Shown: positions 16,029 through 24,119, counted from the stretch's first letter. The stretch is DNA of 38,806 nt from Cryobacterium melibiosiphilum (GCF_003602235.1 NZ_QZVS01000055.1:1-38806), one strand, 5' to 3'. Numbers and translations are program-made. The notes: a model not told the origin generated them from the letters alone.

Positions 16029-17366
16029 GTGACACCGCACGAGCACGACGGCCACACCGAACACGGCGTCCACAGCGGCCACGCGCACACCGCACCCGAT
16101 GACGCGTGCGCGCCGGCGGCATCCGCTCGCAGCGTGGCCGAACAGCTCGCGCACGTGCTCGCCCAGGTGACCGCCCTGCCACCCGTGCGGCTGCCCCTCG
16201 ACGAAGCCCGCGGACTCGTACTCGCCGAGGACGTGCGCAGCGCGACCGACACCCCGCCATTCGACAACTCCGCGATGGACGGCTACGCCGTGCGCCGCGC
16301 CGACCTGCTCGGCGCCTCCGAGACCACTCCGATCACCCTGCCGGTGATCGCGGACCTCGCCGCCGGCACCGCCGAGAACCCGCAGATCGGCCCCGGCCAG
16401 GTCGCCCGCATCATGACCGGGGCGCCGATCCCCGACGGCGCCGACGCCGTGGTTCCGATCGAAAACACCGACCAGGGCCGATATTCCGTGATCGTGAGGG
16501 TGCCGCCGCAGCCGGCTGCGCACATCCGTCGGGCCGGAGACGACGCCCACGCCGGCGACACCGTTCTGCGCGCGGGCCTGCAACTCTGGCCCACCCGCAT
16601 CGCCGCGGCCGCGAGCGCCGGCACCGGCACCGTGCTCGTGCACCCGGCGCCGCGCGTCGCCGTGATCTCGACCGGCAGCGAGCTCGTCGTGCCCGGCGAG
16701 CCCACCCGGCGCGGGCAGATTCCCGACTCGAACTCCTTCTTGCTCGCCGCGGCCGTCGCCGAGGCCGGCGGCATTCCCCTGCGCGTCGGCGCGGTCCCCG
16801 ACGACGACGACACCCTGCGCAACCTGCTGACGCGCCTCGCCGGCACGGTCGACGCGATCGTCTTGAGCGGCGGGGTGAGCGTCGGCGCCTATGACGTGGT
16901 CAAGGCCGTGCTCGCGCCGCTCGGCACGGTCGGATTCGGCCCGGTCAAGATGCAGCCCGGCAAGCCGCAGGGCTTCGGCCGCTGGCCCGCCGCGGCCGAC
17001 GGCGCCGCGGGCCCGCTGATCTTCGCCCTTCCCGGCAACCCGGTCAGCGCCTATGTCTCGTTCGAGGTCTTCGTGCGTCCGGCCCTCAGACGGATGCTCG
17101 GCCACACCTCGATTCAGCGTTCCAGGGTGCAGGCGGTCGTCGCCGACGGCTGGTCTTCGCCTCAGGGTCGCGCCCAGTACATGCCCGTCGTGATCGAAGC
17201 CGACGGCGACCGCACCCTGGCCCGGCGCGCAGCCCGCGGCGGATCCGGCTCGCACCTCGTCGCGAGCCTCGGCCAGGCGACCGCGTTCGCCGTCGTGCCC
17301 GAAGACACCACCCGCGTCGTGGCCGGCGACACCGTCACCGTGCTGCTCACGACGCTGGCAGACTGA
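16029..17366 (+). CDS. moeA: Molybdopterin molybdenumtransferase
   Basis: Inserts molybdate into adenylylated molybdopterin. 445 residues from the GTG at 16029-16031, 2 bp after the moeZ stop; no clear ribosome site, so translation is probably coupled. Motifs: [53 protein letters not shown] followed by [36 protein letters not shown] and [16 protein letters not shown]. The first 25 residues (with [17 protein letters not shown]) are His-rich and not part of the MoeA fold; they could bind metal ions. The alternative upstream start at 15837 would read through moeZ and is rejected. Confidence 0.95.
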   Translation: MTPHEHDGHTEHGVHSGHAHTAPDDACAPAASARSVAEQLAHVLAQVTALPPVRLPLDEARGLVLAEDVRSATDTPPFDNSAMDGYAVRRADLLGASETTPITLPVIADLAAGTAENPQIGPGQVARIMTGAPIPDGADAVVPIENTDQGRYSVIVRVPPQPAAHIRRAGDDAHAGDTVLRAGLQLWPTRIAAAASAGTGTVLVHPAPRVAVISTGSELVVPGEPTRRGQIPDSNSFLLAAAVAEAGGIPLRVGAVPDDDDTLRNLLTRLAGTVDAIVLSGGVSVGAYDVVKAVLAPLGTVGFGPVKMQPGKPQGFGRWPAAADGAAGPLIFALPGNPVSAYVSFEVFVRPALRRMLGHTSIQRSRVQAVVADGWSSPQGRAQYMPVVIEADGDRTLARRAARGGSGSHLVASLGQATAFAVVPEDTTRVVAGDTVTVLLTTLAD

Positions 17367-17370
17367 CCTG

Positions 17371-17853
17371 ATGACCTCTGCAGATCAGCCCTTCACCCAC
17401 CTCGATTCCACCGGGCAGGCGCGCATGGTCGACGTCACCGAGAAGGTGCCGACCGTGCGCAGCGCGACCGCCGCCGGATTCGTACGCTGCGGCCCGCGCG
17501 TGATCGCGGCGCTCCGCGACGGGTCCACACCCAAGGGTGACGTGCTCGCCGTCGCGCGCATCGCCGGCATCCAGGGCGCAAAAAAGACCGCGGACCTGCT
17601 GCCGCTGGCCCACGTGATCGGGGTGCATGGGGCATCCGTCGACCTGATCGTCGAGGACGACGGCGTGAGCATTTCGGCGACCGTGCGCACCGCCGACCGC
17701 ACCGGGGTCGAGATGGAAGCCTTCACCGCCGTCTCCGTCGCGGCGCTGGCCGTGGTCGACATGGTCAAGGGCCTCGACAAGTCCGTCGTGATCGAAAACG
17801 TGCGCCTGCTCGAAAAGACCGGCGGCAAGTCCGGGGCCTGGCACCGCGCGTGA
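17371..17853 (+). CDS. moaC: Cyclic pyranopterin monophosphate synthase
   Basis: Completes the first step of molybdenum cofactor synthesis, after the radical-SAM enzyme MoaA (not in this window). 160 residues, normal length. [18 protein letters not shown] at the N-terminus, [27 protein letters not shown] with the substrate-binding Lys/His segment, [29 protein letters not shown], and a C-terminal [10 protein letters not shown] are standard MoaC features. It starts 4 bp after moeA. A 61-bp palindrome lies between its end and mobA. Confidence 0.97.
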   Translation: MTSADQPFTHLDSTGQARMVDVTEKVPTVRSATAAGFVRCGPRVIAALRDGSTPKGDVLAVARIAGIQGAKKTADLLPLAHVIGVHGASVDLIVEDDGVSISATVRTADRTGVEMEAFTAVSVAALAVVDMVKGLDKSVVIENVRLLEKTGGKSGAWHRA

Positions 17854-17881
17854 CGGATGCCGCACCCCGCGTCACCGTGAG

Positions 17882-17942
17882 CGCGCCCGAAACGGGCAGC
17901 CGCTACGGTCGTTACGGTAGCGCTCACCCGGATCGGGCGCGC
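17882..17942. repeat. 61-bp palindrome between moaC and mobA
   Basis: Begins CGCGCCCGAAACGGG and ends GATCGGGCGCG with imperfect arms around 17909-17914. It is related over its whole length to the palindrome inside modC (11969-12028). Read on the minus strand it encodes PFRARS as in modC. It ends 2 bp before the mobA GTG and would sequester any ribosome site there. Confidence 0.8.
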
Positions 17943-17944
17943 GC

Positions 17945-19012
17945 GTGATCTCGGCCGACCCCGCGACCCCGGATTCCGGTCCCACCGGCCCCACCAGTCC
18001 CACGGACCACACCGGCCCCAGGGTCGACCTGATCGTGCTCGCCGGCGGACGCGGCAGCCGCCTCGGCGGCGCCCTCAAACCCGCGGTCGAGGTCGCCGGC
18101 CGCAGCCTGCTCTCCCGGGTGCTCGACGCGCGCCCGTTCGCCCGGCACACGGTCGTCGTCGGCCCCGAGTCCGCCCGCCCAGGCGGCGCGTCGAGCGCCC
18201 GCCCGGCCGACGCGTCCGCCACCATCTGGACCCTCGAAGACCCACCCTTCGGCGGCCCGGTCGCCGGTATCGCGGCCGGCCTCGCCGCCCTGCCAGCCCC
18301 GCACCCGGCCGACTGGATCCTGCTGCTCGCCTGCGACCTGCCCTGGGCAGCGGATGCCGCCCCCCGCCTCATCGAGGCCGCCCGCGCCGCCGACCTCCCG
18401 CCCACCGTCGACGGCCTGCACCTCATCGATGAGACCGGGCACGCGCAGTGGCTCGTGGCAATCTATCGCGGGCGGCAGCTCGCGGCATCCGTCGCCCGCC
18501 TCGGCTCCGACGTGCGCGGCGCGAGCATGCGGGCCCTGCTCGGCGGGCTCGAGCTGCGCGCGCTGCCCGACCTCGCCGGCAGCAGCCGCGACGTGGACAC
18601 GTGGCAGGATGTTGCAGACACCACCGAACTTCTCCGCACCACCGAATTTCTCCGCACGACCGAACACCAGCGCGGCGCCGCGCCCGCCGCCCCCGCCCGA
18701 CCCCCAGGAGACCCCATGAGCACCCCCGAACCCGGCACCGCCAAGCCCGACGCCCTGCCACCCGAAGCCCTCGACGCCTGGCTCTTCGCCCTCGCGACCA
18801 AGCTCGGCCTCGATCCCGACGAGATCCCGGTCGGCCTGCTGCTCGACGTCGCCCGCGACGTGGCGCACAATGTGGCCCGGCCGGCGGCTCCGCTCAGCAC
18901 GTTCCTCGTCGGGCTCGCCGCCGCGCAGAACGGCGGCACGGCGGCCGACATCGAAGACGCCGCGGCGCTCGCGAGCGAACTGGCCCTCGCCTGGACGCCG
19001 CCGAAACTATGA
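17945..19012 (+). CDS. mobA: MobA-like guanylyltransferase fused to DUF6457-like domain
   Basis: Attaches GMP to molybdopterin to make the guanine dinucleotide form needed by NarG. 355 residues from GTG. The N-terminal nucleotidyltransferase has VLAGGRGSRLGG, the P-loop and Lys (ALKPAVEVAG), EDPPFGGPVAGIAAGL and LLACDLPW. It is followed by a short repetitive linker (TELLRTTEFLRTTE). From about residue 258, the sequence after STPEPGTAKPD is an acidic helical domain (WLFALATKLGLDPDEIP) like the separate DUF6457 proteins of other actinobacteria. An AGGAG (18706-18710) sits 5 bp before an in-frame ATG at 18716, so the second domain could also be made alone (98 residues). The stop overlaps moaD by 4 bp. 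Confidence 0.88.
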   Translation: MISADPATPDSGPTGPTSPTDHTGPRVDLIVLAGGRGSRLGGALKPAVEVAGRSLLSRVLDARPFARHTVVVGPESARPGGASSARPADASATIWTLEDPPFGGPVAGIAAGLAALPAPHPADWILLLACDLPWAADAAPRLIEAARAADLPPTVDGLHLIDETGHAQWLVAIYRGRQLAASVARLGSDVRGASMRALLGGLELRALPDLAGSSRDVDTWQDVADTTELLRTTEFLRTTEHQRGAAPAAPARPPGDPMSTPEPGTAKPDALPPEALDAWLFALATKLGLDPDEIPVGLLLDVARDVAHNVARPAAPLSTFLVGLAAAQNGGTAADIEDAAALASELALAWTPPKL

Positions 19013-19266
19013 CGGTCAACACTGTGATGGTCAGCATCCGCTTCTTCGCCGGCGCCGCGGAAGCCGCCGGCACCGAATCCCTCAACCTCGAAACGACAAC
19101 GGTCGGCGCCCTGCGCCACGACCTGGTCGAGCGCTTCGGCCCCGATTTCGCGCGGATTCTCGGCCTCTGCGCGCTGCTCGTCAACGGCACGCGGGCAGCG
19201 GATGATGCCACTCCCCTGCCCGAGGCCGCCACCGTCGACGTGCTCCCGCCCTTCGCCGGCGGCTGA
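19009..19266 (+). CDS. moaD: Molybdopterin synthase sulfur-carrier subunit
   Basis: 85-residue ubiquitin-like protein. It starts with IRFFAGAAEAAG (beta-grasp strand), contains LVERFG, LCALLVNG and ATVDVLPPFAGG, and ends exactly in Gly-Gly, the site of adenylation by MoeB/MoeZ and thiocarboxylation. The ATG at 19009-19011 overlaps the mobA stop (ATGA); a second in-frame ATG six codons later is possible. It converges with moaE, the large subunit of the same enzyme, across a repeat-filled gap of about 260 bp. Confidence 0.93.
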   Translation: MTVNTVMVSIRFFAGAAEAAGTESLNLETTTVGALRHDLVERFGPDFARILGLCALLVNGTRAADDATPLPEAATVDVLPPFAGG

Positions 19267-19279
19267 CCCGCCCCGCCCC

Positions 19280-19382
19280 GTACCGGTTGTTGAGCCTGTC
19301 GAAACACGACGGTGTTCAGTCTGTTCTGCCTGCTTTCGGGCCGAAAAACCTGCTTCCAAACTTCAGCTCCGTCGAACGGTAC
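19280..19382. repeat. Long-arm palindromic element, copy C
   Basis: Left arm GTACC then GGTTGTTGAGCCTGTCGAAA then CACGACGGT (19280-19313); right arm CCGTCGAACGGTAC (19369-19382). This is the 85-bp element with a longer left arm; total 103 bp. Confidence 0.8.
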
Positions 19383-19403
19383 GCCGTTGCCGGGCCCGCG
19401 GCC

Positions 19404-19507
19404 GTACCGGTTGTTGAGCCTGTCGAAACACGACGGTGTTCGGCCCCGTTTTCACCGTTTCTGGCCCAAAAACTCGATCTTCAGGCCCTGATACCGTCGA
19501 ATGGTAC
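19404..19507. repeat. Long-arm palindromic element, copy D
   Basis: Same left arm as copy C (TTGTTGAGCCTGTCGAAAC within 19404-19437) and right arm ACCGTCGAATGGTAC (19493-19507). At 104 bp it equals 85 plus the 19 bp by which the left arm is longer. It follows copy C by 21 bp, between convergent moaD and moaE. Confidence 0.85.
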
Positions 19508-19528
19508 GTGCCACTACACGAGTGCGCG

Positions 19529-19957
19529 CTACAGGCCGACCCAGGTGTGCGCGCCGCCGATTTCGTACTGCTTCTTCCAGATCGGGACCTCGGCCTTGAC
19601 CGCCTCGACGAGCGCCTCGCAGGCCGCGAACGCCACGGCCCGGTGCGCGCTCGCGACCGCGGCGACCAGCGCGAGGTCGCCCACCTCGAGGTGCCCGATT
19701 CGATGGCTGACGCACAGTTTCACCAACGGATGCTGCGCCCGCACCCGGTCGGCGATCTCACCGATGATGCGCCCCGCGTCGGGATGCGCGCTGTAGTCGA
19801 GCCCGGTGACCGTGTCGGCGGCGTCGGGGTCGTGGTCGCGCACCTGCCCGATGAAGGTCACGACGGCGCCGTCGGCGCGGGAGGAGACCGCCGCGACGTG
19901 TGCGGCGAGGTCGAGGGGGGCATCCGTCACTTCGGCGAAACCCAGAGAAGGGCCCAT
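19529..19957 (-). CDS. moaE: Molybdopterin synthase catalytic subunit
   Basis: Adds two dithiolene sulfurs to cyclic pyranopterin, with MoaD as donor. 142 residues. GAVVTFIGQVRDHD near the N-terminus, LDYSAHPDAG (usually YEAY in the family), SHRIGHLEVGDLALVAAVASAHRAVAFAACEALVEAVKAEVPIWKKQ with the active-site Lys, and a C-terminal GGAHTW are standard. The ATG at 19955-19957 overlaps the stop of mog (TGATG), so the two are coupled. Confidence 0.95.
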   Translation of the reverse strand: MGPSLGFAEVTDAPLDLAAHVAAVSSRADGAVVTFIGQVRDHDPDAADTVTGLDYSAHPDAGRIIGEIADRVRAQHPLVKLCVSHRIGHLEVGDLALVAAVASAHRAVAFAACEALVEAVKAEVPIWKKQYEIGGAHTWVGL

Positions 19958-20472
19958 CAGTGGTCCCCGCCGTCGAGCTGGTCGATCACGTGGCGCACGA
20001 GCGGGGCGAGTAGGGTGACGCCGTCGAGCACGCCGCCGACCGAGCCGGGCAGGTTCACGACGAGCGCGCCGCGATTGCCGACCGAATCGGCGATGCCGGC
20101 GATGCCGCGACTCAGCACCGCGGTCGGGATCGTGGCGGCGTTGACCTGGCGCATCCGTTCTGAAATGCCGGGCAGCAGCGTGCGCAGCAGCGGCCGCGTG
20201 CCCTCCGGGGTCAGGTCGCGCGGGGCGACGCCGGTGCCGCCGGTCGTGATGACCAGGCGGGATCCGTCGCCGAGCGCGGCCGCGATCGCCCCCGACACGC
20301 TCTCGACGCCGTCGGGCACGACGCGCGCCGGGCCACAGGGGATGCCGGCGTCGGCGAGGGCGTCGACGGCCGCAGGACCCGACTGGTCCTCGCGTTCTCC
20401 GCGGGCCGAACGGTCCGAGATGGTGATGACGACGGCGTGCAGGGACGCTCCGAGTTTGGGCTGTGTTTTCAC
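19957..20472 (-). CDS. mog: Molybdopterin adenylyltransferase (MogA/MoaB-like)
   Basis: Activates molybdopterin by adenylylation before metal insertion by MoeA. 171 residues from GTG (20470-20472). VVITISDRSARGEREDQSG, VVPDGVESV, LVITTGGTGVAPRDLTPEGTRPLL and a C-terminal LVVNLPGSVGG match the MoCF/MogA fold. A longer frame to 20535 runs into the 85-bp element and is rejected. The ribosome site is weak. It is divergent from narK with about 280 bp between, which holds element copy E, a CGGATGCC hairpin and the shared nar motif. Confidence 0.93.
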   Translation of the reverse strand: MKTQPKLGASLHAVVITISDRSARGEREDQSGPAAVDALADAGIPCGPARVVPDGVESVSGAIAAALGDGSRLVITTGGTGVAPRDLTPEGTRPLLRTLLPGISERMRQVNAATIPTAVLSRGIAGIADSVGNRGALVVNLPGSVGGVLDGVTLLAPLVRHVIDQLDGGDH

Positions 20473-20502
20473 CGTTCCAGCGTAAGCCCCCTCGCCGGCC
20501 GC

Positions 20503-20587
20503 GTACCATTCGACGGTATCGGGCGCCCTCCGCACGATTTCTGGCCCGGAATGATGTCACAGCCGACCCAATTCCGTCGAACGGTAC
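20503..20587. repeat. 85-bp palindromic element, copy E
   Basis: Left arm GTACCATTCGACGGT (20503-20517), right arm CCGTCGAACGGTAC (20574-20587), exactly 85 bp. It lies between the divergent mog and narK genes. Confidence 0.9.
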
Positions 20588-20589
20588 GG

Positions 20590-20628
20590 GGCATCCGTCG
20601 TCGCCGTCGCAACCCGGCGACGGATGCC
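20590..20628. repeat. Hairpin of two opposed CGGATGCC motifs
   Basis: GGCATCCGTCG (20590-20600) pairs with CGACGGATGCC (20618-20628), an 11-bp perfect stem with a 17-nt loop, immediately after element copy E. Confidence 0.75.
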
Positions 20629-20658
20629 GCCGCGCGCCTGGGCCACAGGTCCCGTCTT

Positions 20659-20674
20659 CATTTGTCACGGTGTT
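20659..20674 (+). promoter_or_regulatory. Shared nar motif upstream of narK
   Basis: CATTTGTCACGGTGTT, followed by TGCGC, ends 81 bp before the narK ATG. The identical 16-mer, also followed by TGCGC after one extra base, lies 88 bp before narG in the same orientation. It is a candidate binding site for a common nitrate, oxygen or NO regulator. Confidence 0.65.
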
Positions 20675-20755
20675 TGCGCGTTGATGCCCCGAACCGTCTG
20701 GGGGAGGCTGAGAAACAAGCGGGCCCGGTGCCCGATCGCGACGCTGAGGAAGCAC

Positions 20756-22090
20756 ATGTCTACCGTCACCACACCCGTTGTTGGCTCACCCGGTTCCCAA
20801 CTGAAGCCGGACCTCTCGAACTGGGACCCGGAACACGACGAAACCTGGGATCCAAAACTCGCCTGGCGCACCCTGTGGATCACCACATTCAGCCTGACGC
20901 TCGCCTTCGCCGCCTGGTATCTCGTCAGCGCGATCGCCCCGCGCCTGAACGACATCGGCTACAGCCTCGAGCCCAGCCAGCTGTACTGGCTCGTCGCCCT
21001 GCCCGGGCTCGCCGGCGGCCTGCTGCGCCTCGTGTTCATGGTGTTGCCCCCGATGATGGGCACCAAGAACCTCGTCGCCATGTCCTCAGCCCTCCTCATC
21101 ATCCCGATGCTCGGCTGGACCCTCGCCGCCCGGGACACCTCGACGCCGTACTGGGTGCTGCTCGCGCTGGCCTTCGCGGCCGGTATCGGCGGCGGGGCTT
21201 TCTCGGGCCTGATGGCGTCGACCAGCTACTTCTTCCCCAAGCGCCTCGCCGGAACGGCCCTCGGCCTGCAGGCGGGCCTCGGTAACTTCGGCATCGGCCT
21301 GATGCAGCTGATCCTGCCCTGGGTCGTCGGCTTCGGCCTGCTCGGCACCGCGGCCCTCACCCCGCAGAGCGACGCCGACGGTGACCTCGTCTGGCTGCAC
21401 AACGGTGGACTCGTGCTCATCCCCTGGGCGCTGCTCGCCGTCGTGCTGTCGGTCATGTACCTGCGCCGGGTGCCGATCACGGCCAACTTCGCGCAGCAGA
21501 TGGACATCTTCAAGATCAAGCACACCTGGATCATGACGGCCATCTACCTCATGAGCTTCGGCGCCTACAGCGGACTGGCCGCGCAGATGGGCCTGATCAT
21601 CCTCAACGTCTACGGCGAATTCCCGGATGCCCCCAACCCCCTGGCCTACGCGTTCATCGGCCCGGTGCTCGGCGCTCTGATGCGCGCCGCAAGCGGCCCG
21701 TTCTGCGACAAGTGGGGCGGCGCGATCTTCACCTTCATCGGCGGCGTCGGCATGGTGGCCGGCACGGTCATCACCGCGTTCTTCCTCACCCCGACCAGCG
21801 TCGACGAATTCTGGGGCTTCCTCACCGGCATGCTCATCATCTTCTTCTTCGCCGGGCTGGCCAACGCCGGCACGTTCAAGCAGATGCCGATGATCTTCCC
21901 GAAGCGCCAGGCCGGCGGCGCCATCGCCTGGACCTCCGCCATCGCCGCCTTCGGTCCGTTCGTCGTGGGCATCTCCCTCACCCTGATCAGCCCGACCGCC
22001 TTCTTCGTCGGCTGCGCCGTCTTCTGCGTCTTCTGCACCTGGCTCGCGTGGTTCTACTACGCCCGTCCGGGCGCTCCGAACCCGAGCTGA
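20756..22090 (+). CDS. narK: Nitrate/nitrite transporter, MFS
   Basis: 444 residues with about 12 membrane helices. NarK-type signatures: GLQAGLGNFGIGLMQLILP in the first half, and FAGLANAGTFKQMPMIFPKRQAGG in the second, the two nitrate-signature loops, plus conserved Arg residues in helices. It imports nitrate and/or exports nitrite for the NarGHI reductase encoded further along on the other strand. GAGGAAG lies at a proper distance before the ATG (20756-20758). It is transcribed alone, with a strong hairpin after it, and shares an upstream motif with narG. The frame is open upstream to 20624 but that includes the promoter region. Confidence 0.95.
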   Translation: MSTVTTPVVGSPGSQLKPDLSNWDPEHDETWDPKLAWRTLWITTFSLTLAFAAWYLVSAIAPRLNDIGYSLEPSQLYWLVALPGLAGGLLRLVFMVLPPMMGTKNLVAMSSALLIIPMLGWTLAARDTSTPYWVLLALAFAAGIGGGAFSGLMASTSYFFPKRLAGTALGLQAGLGNFGIGLMQLILPWVVGFGLLGTAALTPQSDADGDLVWLHNGGLVLIPWALLAVVLSVMYLRRVPITANFAQQMDIFKIKHTWIMTAIYLMSFGAYSGLAAQMGLIILNVYGEFPDAPNPLAYAFIGPVLGALMRAASGPFCDKWGGAIFTFIGGVGMVAGTVITAFFLTPTSVDEFWGFLTGMLIIFFFAGLANAGTFKQMPMIFPKRQAGGAIAWTSAIAAFGPFVVGISLTLISPTAFFVGCAVFCVFCTWLAWFYYARPGAPNPS

Positions 22091-22105
22091 CCCTCGCCCC
22101 TCCCC

Positions 22106-22139
22106 CAACAGCCCCCGTGCCTCCACACGGGGGCTGTTG
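22106..22139 (+). terminator. narK terminator hairpin
   Basis: Perfect 14-bp stem, CAACAGCCCCCGTG (22106-22119) with CACGGGGGCTGTTG (22126-22139), loop of 6. It lies 16 bp after the narK stop. No T-run follows. Confidence 0.75.
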
Positions 22140-22176
22140 CCTGCCCGCCGCCGCCGCGCCGCACCCGCCCGCCCAC

Positions 22177-22261
22177 GTACCATTCGACGGAGTTGAGCCC
22201 CCTTTCGGCCCGCTCCGGGCCGAAACCGAGGCTTTCGGCGCTGATCTCCGTCGAATGGTAC
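22177..22261. repeat. 85-bp palindromic element, copy F
   Basis: Left arm GTACCATTCGACGGA (22177-22191), right arm TCCGTCGAATGGTAC (22247-22261), exactly 85 bp. The core contains its own inverted repeat, TTTCGGCCCG with CGGGCCGAAA. Confidence 0.9.
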
Positions 22262-22296
22262 CGGCCCCGACGCTCCCGGCGACCGCTGACCACACC

Positions 22297-22348
22297 CCAG
22301 GGGCCATTTTTGGCTTCTCGTCAGCGAGAAGCCAAAAAACGCCCCTGG
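22297..22348. repeat. 52-bp palindrome, possible bidirectional terminator
   Basis: Arms 22297-22320 and 22325-22348 are 24 bp with a short central mismatch and a TCAG loop. T5 on one strand and A6 on the other flank the inner stem (ATTTTTGGCTTCTCG with CGAGAAGCCAAAAAA). It lies between narK and the zinc-ribbon gene and may stop transcription in both directions. Confidence 0.7.
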
Positions 22349-22432
22349 CCGTGGGGCATAGGGTGCCCACGGGGCCCACGGGGCGCACGCAACGGGATAC
22401 CCCGGTGGATACTGGAACAAGGGGGTCACCAC

Positions 22433-22594
22433 ATGACTGCACTCGACAACACGACACCGCCGCTGCCCGACGAGCCGATCGGCGGCGATCCGGTCTGCTG
22501 GCTCGAACGCGTCTGCCCCGACTGCGGCGCGCTCGTCGAGGCCGAACTCCCCGCCGAGTGCTGGCGCTGCGGAGCCACCGTCAGCCCGTCCTAA
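22433..22594 (+). CDS. Zinc-ribbon mini-protein
   Basis: 53 residues. Two CxxC knuckles, RVCPDCGAL and ECWRCGATV, would bind one zinc ion; the rest is acidic. GGGGG lies about 7 bp before the ATG (22433-22435), and the short length with an intact pair of motifs argues that it is real. Function unknown; such ribbons often serve RNA or protein contacts. It stands alone between narK and the symporter, which is on the other strand. Confidence 0.65.
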   Translation: MTALDNTTPPLPDEPIGGDPVCWLERVCPDCGALVEAELPAECWRCGATVSPS

Positions 22595-22689
22595 CCACGC
22601 CGGGTCCCGCCGGTCGGCAGCGCGTGGCGAAAACAGGACGAATCTGCGCGTTGTCGACGTCTCCTCCTGCTTTCGCCACCGGTCTGCGG

Positions 22690-22715
22690 GCAGCGGATGC
22701 CGCGGCATCCGCTGC
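22690..22715. repeat. Perfect 26-bp palindrome (two GCAGCGGATGCC motifs)
   Basis: GCAGCGGATGCC (22690-22701) faces GGCATCCGCTGC (22704-22715) with GC between, perfect throughout. It lies 6 bp past the stop of the symporter gene and would make a hairpin at the 3' end of its mRNA. Confidence 0.85.
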
Positions 22716-22721
22716 CGAGGA

Positions 22722-24119
22722 TTACACCCGGGCGGCGGCCGGCTCGGCCTCAGCGACCGAGGGAGCCTCCACGTCGGACAGCGACATGCGCCCGCGCGGC
22801 GCGTTGTACAACTCGTGGTCGAGGATGCCCTGGCGCTTGGCGACGATCGTCGGCACGAGCGCCTGCCCGGCCACGTTCACGGCGGTGCGGCCCATGTCGA
22901 GCAGCGGGTCGACGGCCAGCAGCAGGCCCACGCCCTCGAGCGGCAGGCCGAGGGTCGACAGCGTCAGGGTCAGCATCACGACAGCGCCGGTCGTGCCGGC
23001 CGTCGCGGCGGATCCGAGCACCGACACCAGAACGATCAGAAAATACTGGCCGACGTCGAGGGAGATGCCGAAGAACTGGGCCACGAAGATGGCCGCGATC
23101 GCCGGGTAGATGGCGGCGCAACCATCCATCTTGGTGGTCGCGCCGAGCGGCACGGCGAACGACGCGTAGGCGCGCGGCACGCCGAGGCTGCGTTCGGTGA
23201 CCCGCTGGGTCAGCGGCAGGGTGCCGACCGACGAGCGCGACACAAAGCCGAGCTGCACGGCCGGCCAGACACCGGAGAAGTACTGCTTCACCGACAGCCC
23301 GTGCGAGCGGATCAGCACCGGATAGACGACGAACAAGACGAGCACGAGGCCCGCATAGATCGCGATCGAGAACTTGCCGAGCGCGCCGATGGTATCCCAG
23401 CCGTAGACGGCCGCGGCATTGCCGATCAGGCCGATCGTGCCGAGCGGCGCGATGCGGATGATCCACCACAGCACCTTCTGGATCACGGCCAGAGCGGATG
23501 CGTTCAGATTCAAAAACGGATCCGCCGCCTTGCCGACCTTCAGCGCGGCGATACCGATCGCGATGGCGATCACGAGGATCTGCAGCACGTTGATGCTCAC
23601 CGAGGTGCTCGCGACGCCGTCAGTGACGGAGGTGTTCGCGCCGAGGCCGAGGAAGTTCTTCGGGAACAGTCCGGCGAGGAACCCCCACCAGCTGCCGGTG
23701 CGGCCCTCATACGAGGAGTCGGCGGTGAGGCCGGTGCCGGCGCCGGGCTGCAGCAGCACGCCGAGGCCGATGCCGATCGACACGGCGATCAGGGCGGTGA
23801 TGGCGAACCAGAGCAGCGTGTGCCAGGCGAGCTTCGCCGCGTTGGAGACCTGCCGGAGGTTGGCGATCGAGCTGACCACCGCGGTGAAGATGAGGGGCAC
23901 GACGGCGGTCTGCAACAGGGACACGTAGCTGGAACCCAGAACCTGCAGCGTCGCGCCGAGGCCGGTGGGGGCATCCGCGGTGCTGCCGGTGTATTTGGCA
24001 ATCAGACCCAGGCAGAGCCCGATGATCAGGGCGGCAATGATCTGCACCCCGAACGAGGTGACGAACTTCGGCAGGCGACGGGTGGGGGTGCTCGATCTGG
24101 AGCTCGTGTTTGTACTCAC
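22722..24119 (-). CDS. Dicarboxylate/amino acid:cation symporter (DAACS)
   Basis: 465 residues from GTG (24117-24119). Eight or so membrane segments with the DAACS hallmarks: a Ser-rich hairpin (SRSSVGTLPLTQR), the GATTKMDGCAAIYPAIAAIFVAQ motif for substrate and Na+ or H+ (GxTxNxDG in relatives), and a second hairpin region AATAGTTGAVVML. Likely imports glutamate, aspartate or C4 acids; the exact substrate cannot be told. It ends in a perfect CGGATGCC-type palindrome. Upstream lies element copy G. No link to nitrate reduction is visible beyond position. Confidence 0.9.
   Translation of the reverse strand: MSTNTSSRSSTPTRRLPKFVTSFGVQIIAALIIGLCLGLIAKYTGSTADAPTGLGATLQVLGSSYVSLLQTAVVPLIFTAVVSSIANLRQVSNAAKLAWHTLLWFAITALIAVSIGIGLGVLLQPGAGTGLTADSSYEGRTGSWWGFLAGLFPKNFLGLGANTSVTDGVASTSVSINVLQILVIAIAIGIAALKVGKAADPFLNLNASALAVIQKVLWWIIRIAPLGTIGLIGNAAAVYGWDTIGALGKFSIAIYAGLVLVLFVVYPVLIRSHGLSVKQYFSGVWPAVQLGFVSRSSVGTLPLTQRVTERSLGVPRAYASFAVPLGATTKMDGCAAIYPAIAAIFVAQFFGISLDVGQYFLIVLVSVLGSAATAGTTGAVVMLTLTLSTLGLPLEGVGLLLAVDPLLDMGRTAVNVAGQALVPTIVAKRQGILDHELYNAPRGRMSLSDVEAPSVAEAEPAAARV

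Noticed and set aside
17872..18426. 184-codon minus-strand frame ending in the PFRARS peptide
   Set aside because: Antisense to mobA; useful only to show that the palindrome reads the same peptide as in modC.
20659..20674. The shared nar motif as an FNR or Crp box
   Set aside because: It lacks the paired TTGAT/ATCAA or TGTGA/TCACA half-sites; left as an unassigned motif.
22057..22293. Small minus-strand ORF beginning within the 52-bp palindrome and element F
   Set aside because: Made of palindrome translation; no ribosome site and overlaps the narK end.
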